Part shown: positions 8,561 to 16,095 of the stretch, in pieces
Layout: every line of letters starts with the position of its first letter
Position numbering within the stretch: the stretch's first letter is position 1
Assembly (NCBI RefSeq): GCF_051201035.1
Contig: NZ_JBPODR010000010.1
Coordinates: forward strand, 29,444 to 93,443
Length of the DNA: 64,000 nucleotides
Direction of reading: 5' to 3'
Source: Thermoanaerobacterium thermosulfurigenes
GTDB lineage: Bacteria; Bacillota; Thermoanaerobacteria; Thermoanaerobacterales; Thermoanaerobacteraceae
Translations under genes and position numbers: made by a program
The notes under the pieces: model-generated
Database searches by the model: none
What the model was told of the DNA's origin: nothing
Seen by the model: the letters and a program-made list of their open reading frames with translations, nothing else

Positions 8561-9076
8561 ATGAACATACCGAATACATTGACATTGATTAGATTTGTAC
8601 TTATACCTGTTTTTGTTTACAGTTTTTTTTACATATACAATGGAAATATTTATGCCGCAGCAGTATTCTTGATATCTGGACTTACTGATGTGCTTGATGG
8701 GTATATTGCTCGCCATTACAACCAGATAACGAAAGTAGGTATATTGATGGATCCACTGGCAGATAAGTTGATGATTATAACTGTCTTATTAAGCCTATGG
8801 ATTAAAGGTATAATACCATTCTTTATAATTTTGATCGTCATTATAAAAGAAGTTACAATGATAATAGGTGCATTTATTTTGTACAAAAGAAAAGATATCA
8901 CAATACCTGCTAATAGATTTGGAAAAACTGCAACACTTCTTTTTTATGTAGCTATAATTTTTTCGATATTTGATTGGCCTTATGGTCTTACACTTATGAT
9001 AATAGCGCTGATTTTAGCACTTGTAGCTTTTTTTATTTATTCGATAGAATTTAGGCTTTACAATAAAAAGCAGTAG
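8561..9076 (+). CDS. pgsA: CDP-diacylglycerol-glycerol-3-phosphate 3-phosphatidyltransferase
   Basis: Makes phosphatidylglycerol phosphate from CDP-diacylglycerol and glycerol-3-phosphate, the committed step to phosphatidylglycerol and cardiolipin, in the inner membrane. The 171-residue protein has the full CDP-alcohol phosphotransferase signature DG-x2-AR-x8-G-x3-D-x3-D (DGYIAR through MDPLADK, residues about 46-68). The N-terminus MNIPNTLTLIRF is typical of PgsA. SD AAGAGGTG precedes the ATG. The lar genes follow 68 bp downstream. Confidence 0.95.
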   Translation: MNIPNTLTLIRFVLIPVFVYSFFYIYNGNIYAAAVFLISGLTDVLDGYIARHYNQITKVGILMDPLADKLMIITVLLSLWIKGIIPFFIILIVIIKEVTMIIGAFILYKRKDITIPANRFGKTATLLFYVAIIFSIFDWPYGLTLMIIALILALVAFFIYSIEFRLYNKKQ

Positions 9077-9144
9077 TTTATATTAATGTTAAGAGTTTTG
9101 TTTTTCAAGTTTTTTGTGTTATATTTTTTTGAGGGGGTATGGCT

Positions 9145-9972
9145 ATGAAACTGGAAGAAAAATACGAAAATTTAAAGAAGTACATAGAGAAACTTGGAAG
9201 TGCTGTCATAGCTTTTTCCGGAGGGGTTGATAGCACTTTTCTTGCAAAAGTCTGTTATGATGTGCTTAAGGATAGATGTGTAGCTGTTACTGCTACATCT
9301 TCTACATATCCGCAAAGGGAATTTAAAGAAGCGCAAGAGTTGGCCAAACAAATTGGTATAAGGCACAGAATCATAAGGTCTGAGGAGTTAGAGATTGAAG
9401 GTTTTTCAAAAAATCCTATAGATAGATGCTATTACTGTAAAAGCGAGTTATTTTCAAAGTTAAAGAATGTTGCAGAAGAAGAAGGCATTGAGTATGTTTT
9501 GGATGGTACAAATTACGATGATACCGGGGACTTCAGGCCTGGCAGACGTGCAGCAAGGGAATTAGGCGTAAAGAGTCCTCTTTTAGAGTGTGGATTTACC
9601 AAGAATGACATAAGAGAGATGTCTAAAATTTTAGGGCTTCCAACATGGAATAAACCTGCGTATGCATGCCTTTCTTCTCGTTTTCCATATGGGCAGGAAA
9701 TAACAGATCAGAAATTGTCTATGGTGGATAAAGCAGAAGAATATCTTTTGAAATTAGGCTTTGTTGGTTTTAGAGTAAGACATCATGGTGATATTGCCAG
9801 AATAGAGCTTGACCAAAAACAGATCAACATGATGTTGGATGAGTCTGTGAGAAAAAATGTAGTTTTAAAATTGAAAGAGATAGGGTTTAAATACGTGTCA
9901 TTGGATCTTGAAGGATATAGGACAGGTAGCATGAATGAAGCCGTGGTGGAGTTGATAAATGATGTACGATAG
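9145..9972 (+). CDS. larE: ATP-dependent sacrificial sulfur transferase LarE
   Basis: PP-loop enzyme that adenylates the pyridinium dicarboxylate intermediate and inserts sulfur during synthesis of the nickel-pincer nucleotide (NPN) cofactor. The ATP-binding SGGVDST motif is near residue 26. Three cysteines are placed like those of the Fe-S cluster-bearing LarE subtype: the pair in DRCYYCK and one in ACLSSRFPYG. The start is ATG 9145, 7 nt after GAGGGGG; the ATG at 9139 is too close. The 3' end overlaps larB by 14 bp, so the genes are translationally coupled. Confidence 0.93.
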   Translation: MKLEEKYENLKKYIEKLGSAVIAFSGGVDSTFLAKVCYDVLKDRCVAVTATSSTYPQREFKEAQELAKQIGIRHRIIRSEELEIEGFSKNPIDRCYYCKSELFSKLKNVAEEEGIEYVLDGTNYDDTGDFRPGRRAARELGVKSPLLECGFTKNDIREMSKILGLPTWNKPAYACLSSRFPYGQEITDQKLSMVDKAEEYLLKLGFVGFRVRHHGDIARIELDQKQINMMLDESVRKNVVLKLKEIGFKYVSLDLEGYRTGSMNEAVVELINDVR

Positions 9973-10714
9973 TATTATAAAAGATGTACTTGAGAAATAT
10001 AATAATGGTTTAATTAAATTGGAAGAAGCTGTTGAGGTATTAAAAAAACTTCCTTACGAAGATTTAGGATTTGCAAAAATAGATTACAATAGAGAAGTAA
10101 GGCGTGGATACCCTGAAGTTATATACTGCGAAGGAAAGACTCCTGAACAAGTGAGAGAAATAGCATTAAGAATGTATGAAAAAGGCAGCAATGTATTAGG
10201 TACAAGAGCATCTTTAGATCATTTTGAAGCAGTAAAAGAAGTATGCGATAAAGTTGTTTATTACGATGAAGCAAGGATAATATCAATTAGAACAGATGAA
10301 ATAAAAAAAACGAAAGGTGTAATAGGAGTTGTTGCAGCAGGTACATCTGATCTTCCTGTAGCTGAAGAAGCGGCTGTAACTGCTGAACTTATGGGTAATT
10401 CCGTAAAACGTATATATGATGTAGGTGTGGCTGGAATACACAGATTGATAAGCAAAATTGATGAACTAAGGAGCTTTAGAGTCATAATATGTATTGCAGG
10501 TATGGAAGGTGCTTTGCCTACAGTTGTAGGTGGACTTGTTGCATGTCCAATCATTGCAGTGCCAACAAGTGTTGGATATGGTGCTAATTTTCATGGGCTT
10601 TCGGCGCTTCTTGCTATGCTTAACTCATGTTCCAGTGGTGTCAGTGTAGTCAACATTGACAATGGGTTTGGCGCAGCGTATTCTGCAAGTCTAATAAATA
10701 AGATAGGAGAGTAG
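9959..10714 (+). CDS. larB: Nickel pincer cofactor biosynthesis protein LarB
   Basis: Carboxylates and hydrolyses nicotinic acid adenine dinucleotide, giving the pyridinium-3,5-dicarboxylate mononucleotide that LarE then thiolates. The 251-residue protein has a PurE/AIR-carboxylase-like C-terminal half: GVIGVVAAGTSDLPVAEEA is the recognisable nucleotide/CO2-binding segment, followed by GMEGALPTVVGGL and PTSVGYG. It sits between larE (14-bp overlap) and larC (5-bp gap), which confirms its pathway. Confidence 0.95.
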   Translation: MMYDSIIKDVLEKYNNGLIKLEEAVEVLKKLPYEDLGFAKIDYNREVRRGYPEVIYCEGKTPEQVREIALRMYEKGSNVLGTRASLDHFEAVKEVCDKVVYYDEARIISIRTDEIKKTKGVIGVVAAGTSDLPVAEEAAVTAELMGNSVKRIYDVGVAGIHRLISKIDELRSFRVIICIAGMEGALPTVVGGLVACPIIAVPTSVGYGANFHGLSALLAMLNSCSSGVSVVNIDNGFGAAYSASLINKIGE

Positions 10715-10719
10715 CTATT

Positions 10720-11454
10720 ATGAAGCTTTTGTACTTTGATTGTTTTGCGGGAATTTCAGGCGATATGACAATTTCCTCTCTTTTAGGACATGGCATAGTA
10801 GATGTAGATAAATTTAAAGAGGAGCTTAATAAGATTCCCTTAAGCGGATACAGTTTAAAATTTGGAACAACGCAGAAGAATGGGATAACTGCAAATACTT
10901 TTGAAGTCGACTTTGATGAAGGACATCACCATCACAGGACTATGAAGGACATTGAGGACATAATAAATGGAAGTTTGCTAAATGATAATGTAAAAGAAAT
11001 GAGCCTTAAGATATTTCGCAATCTGGCAGATGCTGAAGGTAAAGTGCATGGACTGCCGTCTCATGAAGTTCACTTTCATGAAGTAGGAGCAGTTGATTCT
11101 ATCATTGATATAGTTGGAACATCTGTGCTTGTAGACATGATAAGACCTGATAAAATCATCTTTTCAAAGCTGCCTTTAGGTTCTGGGTTTGTGAAAAGCC
11201 AGCATGGCTTAATACCTATTCCAGCTCCAGCTACAGCAGAATTATTAAAAGGCATACCTGTCTATGATAATGGAGTGTGTGGTGAGCTTGTGACGCCTAC
11301 AGGTGCTGCAATAGCTAAAACATTGGCTCATGAGTTTGGAACGATGCCGGAATGTGAATTTGAATCTATAGGATACGGTGCAGGGCATAAAGACCTTGAG
11401 GTGCCAAACGTATTAAGGACAATTGTAGGTACTGTAGAACTAAAAAAAAAGTAG
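10720..11454 (+). CDS. larC: Nickel insertion protein LarC, N-terminal part (LarC1)
   Basis: LarC is the CTP-dependent cyclometallase that inserts Ni into the pincer cofactor. This 244-residue frame carries the N-terminal signature YFDCFAGISGDM, a His-rich GHHHHR metal-binding patch near residue 68, and the VHFHEVGAVDS motif. It stops at a TAG (11452) immediately after nine A residues. The rest of LarC continues in the -1 frame, and 244 residues is far short of the usual roughly 400. Either this product works alone as LarC1, or a frameshift fuses it to the downstream segment. It lies 5 bp after larB. Confidence 0.9.
   Translation: MKLLYFDCFAGISGDMTISSLLGHGIVDVDKFKEELNKIPLSGYSLKFGTTQKNGITANTFEVDFDEGHHHHRTMKDIEDIINGSLLNDNVKEMSLKIFRNLADAEGKVHGLPSHEVHFHEVGAVDSIIDIVGTSVLVDMIRPDKIIFSKLPLGSGFVKSQHGLIPIPAPATAELLKGIPVYDNGVCGELVTPTGAAIAKTLAHEFGTMPECEFESIGYGAGHKDLEVPNVLRTIVGTVELKKK
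11445..11451 (+). promoter_or_regulatory. Slippery heptamer A_AAA_AAG for -1 frameshifting in larC
   Basis: In the larC1 frame the codons read CTA AAA AAA AAG TAG. The last seven bases before TAG form A AAA AAG, the canonical bacterial -1 slip site, in correct phase. Slipping back one base reads GTA GAA AAC and so on into ILETNIDDMSPE, the conserved continuation of LarC. Joining 10720-11451 with 11451-11885 gives 388 residues, a normal LarC length. A run of nine A (11442-11450) would also permit transcriptional slippage. Confidence 0.7.
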
Positions 11455-11885
11455 AAAACATTTATATCCTTGAGACAAATATTGATGACATGAGTCCGGA
11501 GTATTATCAGTACATATTTGATAGGCTTCTAAAAAACGGAGCGTTGGATGTCTACATTACTCCCATATTTATGAAAAAACAGAGACCTGCTAATATGCTT
11601 TCTGTGCTTTGCAAGGAAGAAAATTTAGAGAACGTAAGAAAAGTAATTTTTGAAGAGACATCTACATTCGGCTTAAGGCAGTATAAAGTTGATAGATATG
11701 CTCTTGATAGAGATTTTAAAGTCATTAGGACTCCGTTTGGAGATGTAAGAGTCAAAATGGGTTATCTGAATGGCAAATTTATAAAATCTCACATAGAGTC
11801 AGATGACGTGAAAAGAATTGCTGAAAAAACAGGACTTTCTGTGCAAGCTGTTTTAAATGTTTTGCGTGAATATGATGGCACATAA
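11451..11885 (+). CDS. larC: LarC C-terminal part (LarC2), in the -1 frame
   Basis: C-terminal domain of the Ni-inserting cyclometallase. From 11451 this frame reads VENIYILETNIDDMSPE, a hallmark of LarC, so the true reading frame extends upstream of the first ATG at 11490. No SD lies before that ATG, which argues for production by frameshifting rather than independent initiation. The domain includes FMKKQRPANML and FGDVRVKMG, typical of the family. It ends in a strong terminator shared with convergent bioY. No larA (lactate racemase-like apoenzyme) is in the window. Confidence 0.85.
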   Translation, partial: VENIYILETNIDDMSPEYYQYIFDRLLKNGALDVYITPIFMKKQRPANMLSVLCKEENLENVRKVIFEETSTFGLRQYKVDRYALDRDFKVIRTPFGDVRVKMGYLNGKFIKSHIESDDVKRIAEKTGLSVQAVLNVLREYDGT

Positions 11886-11925
11886 AAACTGAAAGTGCTA
11901 TCTTTCAGCTTTTATGTGTTTTTTT
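11880..11925. terminator. Terminator between larC and convergent bioY
   Basis: Stem ACATAAAA-CTGAAAG / CTTTCAG-TTTTATGT with a single mismatch (11880-11895, 11902-11917), then GTTTTTTT. The bioY stop codon is inside the hairpin. Confidence 0.85.
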
Positions 11926-12449
11926 AATATTGGCATCAATTTTAAAGCTAAGTATGAAGACAGTAAAACTTTTATGAAATCACCAGGCATGTAAGGCAGT
12001 GCACCTAATAGAACTGCTTTTTTTAAATTTAATTGTGCTACAATGGTTAATTGCAGAACTCCCAAAACATAGACTATCACTATGCCACCGATTATATTAG
12101 AAATAATCAGCCTTAAAAAGCTTATCTTTTTAGATTTTAATAGCATAGACGTGACAAATGATGCAATTGGCATAGCCAATAAGTATCCGCCTGTAGGTCC
12201 AAACAGTATTCCTATACCGCCGTGAAATCCTGCAAAGACAGGTATTCCTATTGCACCAAGTGCAAGATAAATAATCATGCTTAAAAAAGCTGTTATTGGT
12301 TCTAAAAGACTTCCAGACAACATTAATGCCAGTGTTTGACCTGTTATTGGCACGGGCGAAAAAGGAAGTGGTATGCTTATGAAGCTTAGCACTATAGTGA
12401 TTGATGCAAACATAGATGCTAATGTCACCTTTTTTAAATGGTTGTTCAA
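11898..12449 (-). CDS. bioY: Biotin transporter BioY
   Basis: Substrate-binding S component of an ECF-type biotin importer, an integral membrane protein of 183 residues. The family motifs PVPITGQTLALML and FGPTGGYLLAMPI are present, and about six hydrophobic segments can be seen. The start is TTG at 12449, 5 nt after GGAGGTGA; upstream in-frame codons overlap the SD. No bioMN or ECF ATPase genes are adjacent, so it probably works alone or with shared ECF modules. A BirA-type operator overlaps its promoter, consistent with repression by biotin. Confidence 0.95.
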   Translation of the reverse strand: MNNHLKKVTLASMFASITIVLSFISIPLPFSPVPITGQTLALMLSGSLLEPITAFLSMIIYLALGAIGIPVFAGFHGGIGILFGPTGGYLLAMPIASFVTSMLLKSKKISFLRLIISNIIGGIVIVYVLGVLQLTIVAQLNLKKAVLLGALPYMPGDFIKVLLSSYLALKLMPILKKHIKAER

Positions 12450-12478
12450 AAGAATCACCTCCAACGTAATTTATTTGT

Positions 12479-12533
12479 ATTATATAAAATACAACAGATA
12501 TTTGTCAACTAATATTCTTAATATAGTTGACAA
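12479..12533 (-). promoter_or_regulatory. bioY promoter with BirA operator
   Basis: On the minus strand, TTGACA (plus 12503-12508), an 18-bp spacer and TATAAT (plus 12479-12484) form a near-consensus promoter. A perfect inverted repeat TTGTCAACT - N14 - AGTTGACAA (12502-12510, 12525-12533) overlaps the -35. This is the form and spacing of Firmicute BirA operators (TTGTTAAC - N14/15 - GTTAACAA). It predicts repression by BirA-biotinyl-AMP. Confidence 0.8.
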
Positions 12534-12544
12534 ATTAAGTGATA

Positions 12545-12573
12545 TTGACAATTTGTAAGTTAATGTATATATT
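12545..12573 (+). promoter_or_regulatory. Candidate promoter for the T-box/valS transcript
   Basis: TTGACA at 12545-12550, 17 bp, TATATT at 12568-12573, just upstream of the T-box leader. A second extended -10 (TGTTATGAT, about 12592-12600) is also possible. Confidence 0.5.
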
Positions 12574-12600
12574 AATATTAATAAAATATTTTGTTATGAT

Positions 12601-12800
12601 AGTGAGGAGTAAATGTACCAGATAAAAGAGATGGAATCCCAAGGCTGAAAGGTTTCCTTGTTGTTGAGTACATTGAAGGTAGCACTGGAGCAAGTAAGCT
12701 GAAACTTAAGTAGGCTTAAACGGGTATGCCCGATACAGCTTAAGTTATAAAATAAGGTGGTACCGCGGAAAGCCTTCGCCCTTTTGGGAAAGGTTTTTTT
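12601..12800 (+). ncRNA. T-box riboswitch leader of valS
   Basis: The conserved T-box AAGGTGGTACCGCG is at 12754-12767. It is followed by a terminator hairpin (CCTT..CCC / GGG..AAGG, 12774-12793) and seven T. Stem I can be closed by AATGTAC (12612-12618) with GTACATT (12668-12674). In the unpaired stretch just before that 3' arm, GTT (12663-12665) is a candidate Val specifier. Uncharged tRNA-Val would stabilise the antiterminator and allow valS expression. The specifier choice is by inspection only. Confidence 0.9.
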
Positions 12801-12836
12801 ATTTTATTCAAAACATAAAATTGAAAGGAGATAAAG

Positions 12837-15473
12837 ATGGAAATTTCTAAGACGTACAATCCTAAGGAATTTGAGGATAGAATATACAAAGAATGGATGG
12901 AAAAAGGTTATTTTACGCCAAAGATTGATTTAAACAAGAAGCCATTTACTATTGTAATACCACCTCCAAACATAACAGGGCAATTGCACATGGGTCATGC
13001 TTTAGACAATACGATGCAGGACATAATAATCAGGTGGAAAAGAATGCAGGGCTTTGTGACTTTATGGATACCAGGTTCAGACCATGCCAGCATAGCTACA
13101 GAAGTTAAAGTTCTCGACCAAATCAGAGAAGAAACAGGGCTTACCAAAAGAGATATAGGGAGAGAAAAATTTTTAGAGAGAGCATGGCAATGGAAGGAAA
13201 AGTATGAAAACAGGATTTTAGATCAGCTTAAAAAATTAGGATCTTCATGCGATTGGACGAGAAAGAGGTTCACAATGGATGAAGCGCTGTCGAAAGCCGT
13301 AAGAGAAGTCTTTGTTTCCCTTTACGAGAAAGGTCTTATTTATCGTGGTGACAGAATAATAAACTGGTGCCCCAGTTGTAAAACTGCATTGTCAGATGCT
13401 GAAGTAGAGCACGAAGATGAATCAGGACATCTTTGGTACATAAAGTATCCTGTAAAAGGTGAAGAAGGATACATAACAATAGCTACTACAAGGCCTGAGA
13501 CAATGTTAGGAGATGTAGCAGTAGCAGTCAATCCAAATGATGAAAGATATAAACAGCTTATAGGCAAAGTTCTTATATTGCCAATTGTCGGGAGGGAAAT
13601 TCCGGTCGTAGGGGATGATTACGTAGATCCTACGTTTGGAACAGGAGCTGTAAAGGTTACTCCTGCACATGATCCAAATGATTTTGAAATAGGAATAAGA
13701 CATGGGCTTGATTTCATAAACATAATGAATGAAGACGCATCGATAAATGAAAATGGTGGAGAATACTATGGATTAGATAGATATGAAGCGCGAAAGAAGA
13801 TAGTCGAAAAGCTAAAAGATATGGGACTTTTGGTAAAGGTAGAAGATCTAAATCATAGTGTAGGCCATTGTTATAGATGCCATACAACTGTTGAACCGTT
13901 TTTATCGAAGCAGTGGTTTGTCAAGATGGAGCCTCTTGCAAAGCCAGCACTTGAAGCTGTAAGGACAGGTAAAATAGAATTCATACCTGAAAGATTTGAA
14001 AAGATATATTTTAATTGGCTAGAAAACATCAAAGATTGGTGTATATCTAGGCAGCTATGGTGGGGTCACAGAATACCAGCATGGTATTGTGATGATTGTG
14101 GCCACGTTAATGTCTCTAAAAACGATCCTATATGCTGTGAAAAATGTGGCAGTGAGAATATTCATCAAGATGAAGATGTGCTTGATACGTGGTTTAGTTC
14201 AGCATTATGGCCTTTCTCAACTATGGGTTGGCCTGATGATACTGAAGACTTAAAATACTTCTTCCCAACCGATGTGCTGGTAACAGGCTATGACATAATA
14301 TTCTTCTGGGTAGCCAGGATGATTTTCATGAGCTTGGAATTCATGAAAGAGGTGCCTTTCAGACGAGTCTTGATACACGGACTTGTAAGGGATTCGCAAG
14401 GCAGGAAAATGAGTAAATCTTTAGGAAATGGTATTGATCCTCTGGAAATAATAGAAAAGTACGGTGCCGATACACTGAGATTTACGCTTATAACTGGCAA
14501 TGCCCCAGGAAATGATATGAGATTTAGCGATGATAAAGTGGAAGCCAGTAGAAATTTTGCCAACAAGCTTTGGAATGCATCAAGGTATGTGATGCTTAAC
14601 CTTACAAGTGACGATACGACGCTTTACCTGGAAAATCTCAACATTGCTGACAAATGGATTTTAACAAGGCTGAATGATGTAGTAAAAGAAGTAACAGAAA
14701 ACTTGGAGAAATACGAATTAGGAATAGCTGCTGGAAAATTGTATGATTTTCTTTGGAGTGAGTTCTGCGATTGGTATATAGAGCTTAGCAAACCTGTCCT
14801 TTATGGCGATGATTTTGAAGCAAAGAAGATAACGAAGTCTGTCTTAAGATATGTGCTTGATAATACATTGAGATTGTTGCATCCTTTTATGCCGTTTATA
14901 ACAGAGGAGATATTTAAAAATATACCACATGAAGGCGATACGATTATGCTTAGCAAATGGCCTGAATACAGAGAAGACTTGATTTTTGAAAAAGAAGCAA
15001 AAGATACTATACTAATAATGGATGCAATAAAGACAATAAGAAATCTAAGGGCAGAGGCTTCTGTAGCACCGTCAAAAAAGGCGAGGGTTATAATCAATAC
15101 AGACAAAGAGGATGTTATAAAAATATTTAAAGATGGAGAGAATTATATTACTAAACTTGCTGGTGCCAGCGAAGTGATGTATATTAAAGATAAAGATATG
15201 TTGCCTCAGAAAGCCATGTCAGGGTCAATTGAAGGTGCATTAGTCGTAATGCCTCTTGAAGATTTAATCGATATAAAAGACGAGATAGAAAGGCTTAGAT
15301 CTGAAAGAGAGAGAGTTTTAAGCGAGATAAAGAGAGCTGAAGGTATGCTTAAAAATGAAAAGTTTATAGGTAAGGCACCAAAGCATGTTGTAGACGCTGA
15401 AAAAGAAAAGTACGAAAAATACAGTGAAATGCTTAAAAATCTTGATGAGCGTATTGAGTATTTGCTAAAATGA
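12837..15473 (+). CDS. valS: Valyl-tRNA synthetase
   Basis: Class I aminoacyl-tRNA synthetase charging tRNA-Val in the cytosol. The 878-residue length is normal. The HIGH-type motif is HMGH at residues 51-54 within PPPNITGQLHMGHALDNT, and KMSKS is at 524-528. The editing (CP1) domain lies between, with TTRPETMLGD as its signature. The C-terminus ends in the Val-specific coiled coil (about residues 810-878). ATG with SD AAAGGAG. Expression is controlled by the T-box leader directly upstream. Confidence 0.98.
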   Translation: MEISKTYNPKEFEDRIYKEWMEKGYFTPKIDLNKKPFTIVIPPPNITGQLHMGHALDNTMQDIIIRWKRMQGFVTLWIPGSDHASIATEVKVLDQIREETGLTKRDIGREKFLERAWQWKEKYENRILDQLKKLGSSCDWTRKRFTMDEALSKAVREVFVSLYEKGLIYRGDRIINWCPSCKTALSDAEVEHEDESGHLWYIKYPVKGEEGYITIATTRPETMLGDVAVAVNPNDERYKQLIGKVLILPIVGREIPVVGDDYVDPTFGTGAVKVTPAHDPNDFEIGIRHGLDFINIMNEDASINENGGEYYGLDRYEARKKIVEKLKDMGLLVKVEDLNHSVGHCYRCHTTVEPFLSKQWFVKMEPLAKPALEAVRTGKIEFIPERFEKIYFNWLENIKDWCISRQLWWGHRIPAWYCDDCGHVNVSKNDPICCEKCGSENIHQDEDVLDTWFSSALWPFSTMGWPDDTEDLKYFFPTDVLVTGYDIIFFWVARMIFMSLEFMKEVPFRRVLIHGLVRDSQGRKMSKSLGNGIDPLEIIEKYGADTLRFTLITGNAPGNDMRFSDDKVEASRNFANKLWNASRYVMLNLTSDDTTLYLENLNIADKWILTRLNDVVKEVTENLEKYELGIAAGKLYDFLWSEFCDWYIELSKPVLYGDDFEAKKITKSVLRYVLDNTLRLLHPFMPFITEEIFKNIPHEGDTIMLSKWPEYREDLIFEKEAKDTILIMDAIKTIRNLRAEASVAPSKKARVIINTDKEDVIKIFKDGENYITKLAGASEVMYIKDKDMLPQKAMSGSIEGALVVMPLEDLIDIKDEIERLRSERERVLSEIKRAEGMLKNEKFIGKAPKHVVDAEKEKYEKYSEMLKNLDERIEYLLK

Positions 15474-15498
15474 TTTTGATGCCTCTGAAGGAGGTAAT

Positions 15499-16038
15499 AT
15501 GGTGTTTACACTATTCAAAAGGATAGAAAAAAATCCGACTTTAACAATACGAGAAGCAAATATCAAAGATGCCAAAGGAATAGTGAAACTAATCGAGAGT
15601 GTTGGAAAAGAGAAGATATACATGGTTTCAGAAGAGCCAGGATGGACAGAAGAAGAGGAAAGACAAATGATAAAGCGGCTTGATCGTGGAAAAGACCTGA
15701 TTTTGGTTGCTGATTACGGTGGACAGATAGTTGGTTGCCTTACGCTTTTTAGATATTATGGCGGCAGATCTTCTAAAGTTCAACACGTAGGTGAGATTGG
15801 CATAAGCGTAGATGCTAAATACAGGAATATAGGCATTGGTTCGAAGCTATTTGAATACGCTATTGATTGGGCTAAAAAAAGAAGCTATTCAAAGCTGTGT
15901 TTAAGTGTATTTAGCTCTAATGCCAATGCCATTCATCTATATCAAAAATACGGATTTGAAGAAGAGGGACGAAGAAAGAAACAATTTAAAATCGGAAATG
16001 AATACGTAGATGAAATAATGATGGGATTATTTTTATAA
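15499..16038 (+). CDS. GNAT family N-acetyltransferase
   Basis: A 179-residue GCN5-related acetyltransferase. After an N-terminal extension, TIREANIKDAKGIVKLI starts the fold. GEIGISVDAKYRNIGIGSKLFEYAI carries the acetyl-CoA-binding R-x-x-G-I-G loop (about residues 117-123). NANAIHLYQKYGFEEEGRRKK is the typical C-terminal motif of the RimI-like group. The SD GAAGGAGG precedes the ATG, 25 bp after valS, and a strong terminator follows. It may be cotranscribed with valS. The substrate is unknown. Confidence 0.9.
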   Translation: MVFTLFKRIEKNPTLTIREANIKDAKGIVKLIESVGKEKIYMVSEEPGWTEEEERQMIKRLDRGKDLILVADYGGQIVGCLTLFRYYGGRSSKVQHVGEIGISVDAKYRNIGIGSKLFEYAIDWAKKRSYSKLCLSVFSSNANAIHLYQKYGFEEEGRRKKQFKIGNEYVDEIMMGLFL

Positions 16039-16043
16039 AACAT

Positions 16044-16075
16044 CCCCAGACAATTGATGTCTTGTCTGGGGTTTT
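16044..16075 (+). terminator. Terminator after the GNAT gene
   Basis: Perfect 9-bp stem CCCCAGACA / TGTCTGGGG with a 10-nt loop, then TTTT, 5 bp after the stop codon. Confidence 0.9.
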
Positions 16076-16095
16076 GAATTTCGGAGGATGATAAT

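Noticed and set aside
10720..11885. larC as a decayed pseudogene
   Set aside because: Both halves keep conserved motifs, nothing else is damaged, and the shift falls exactly at a canonical slippery site, so programmed frameshifting is the better reading.
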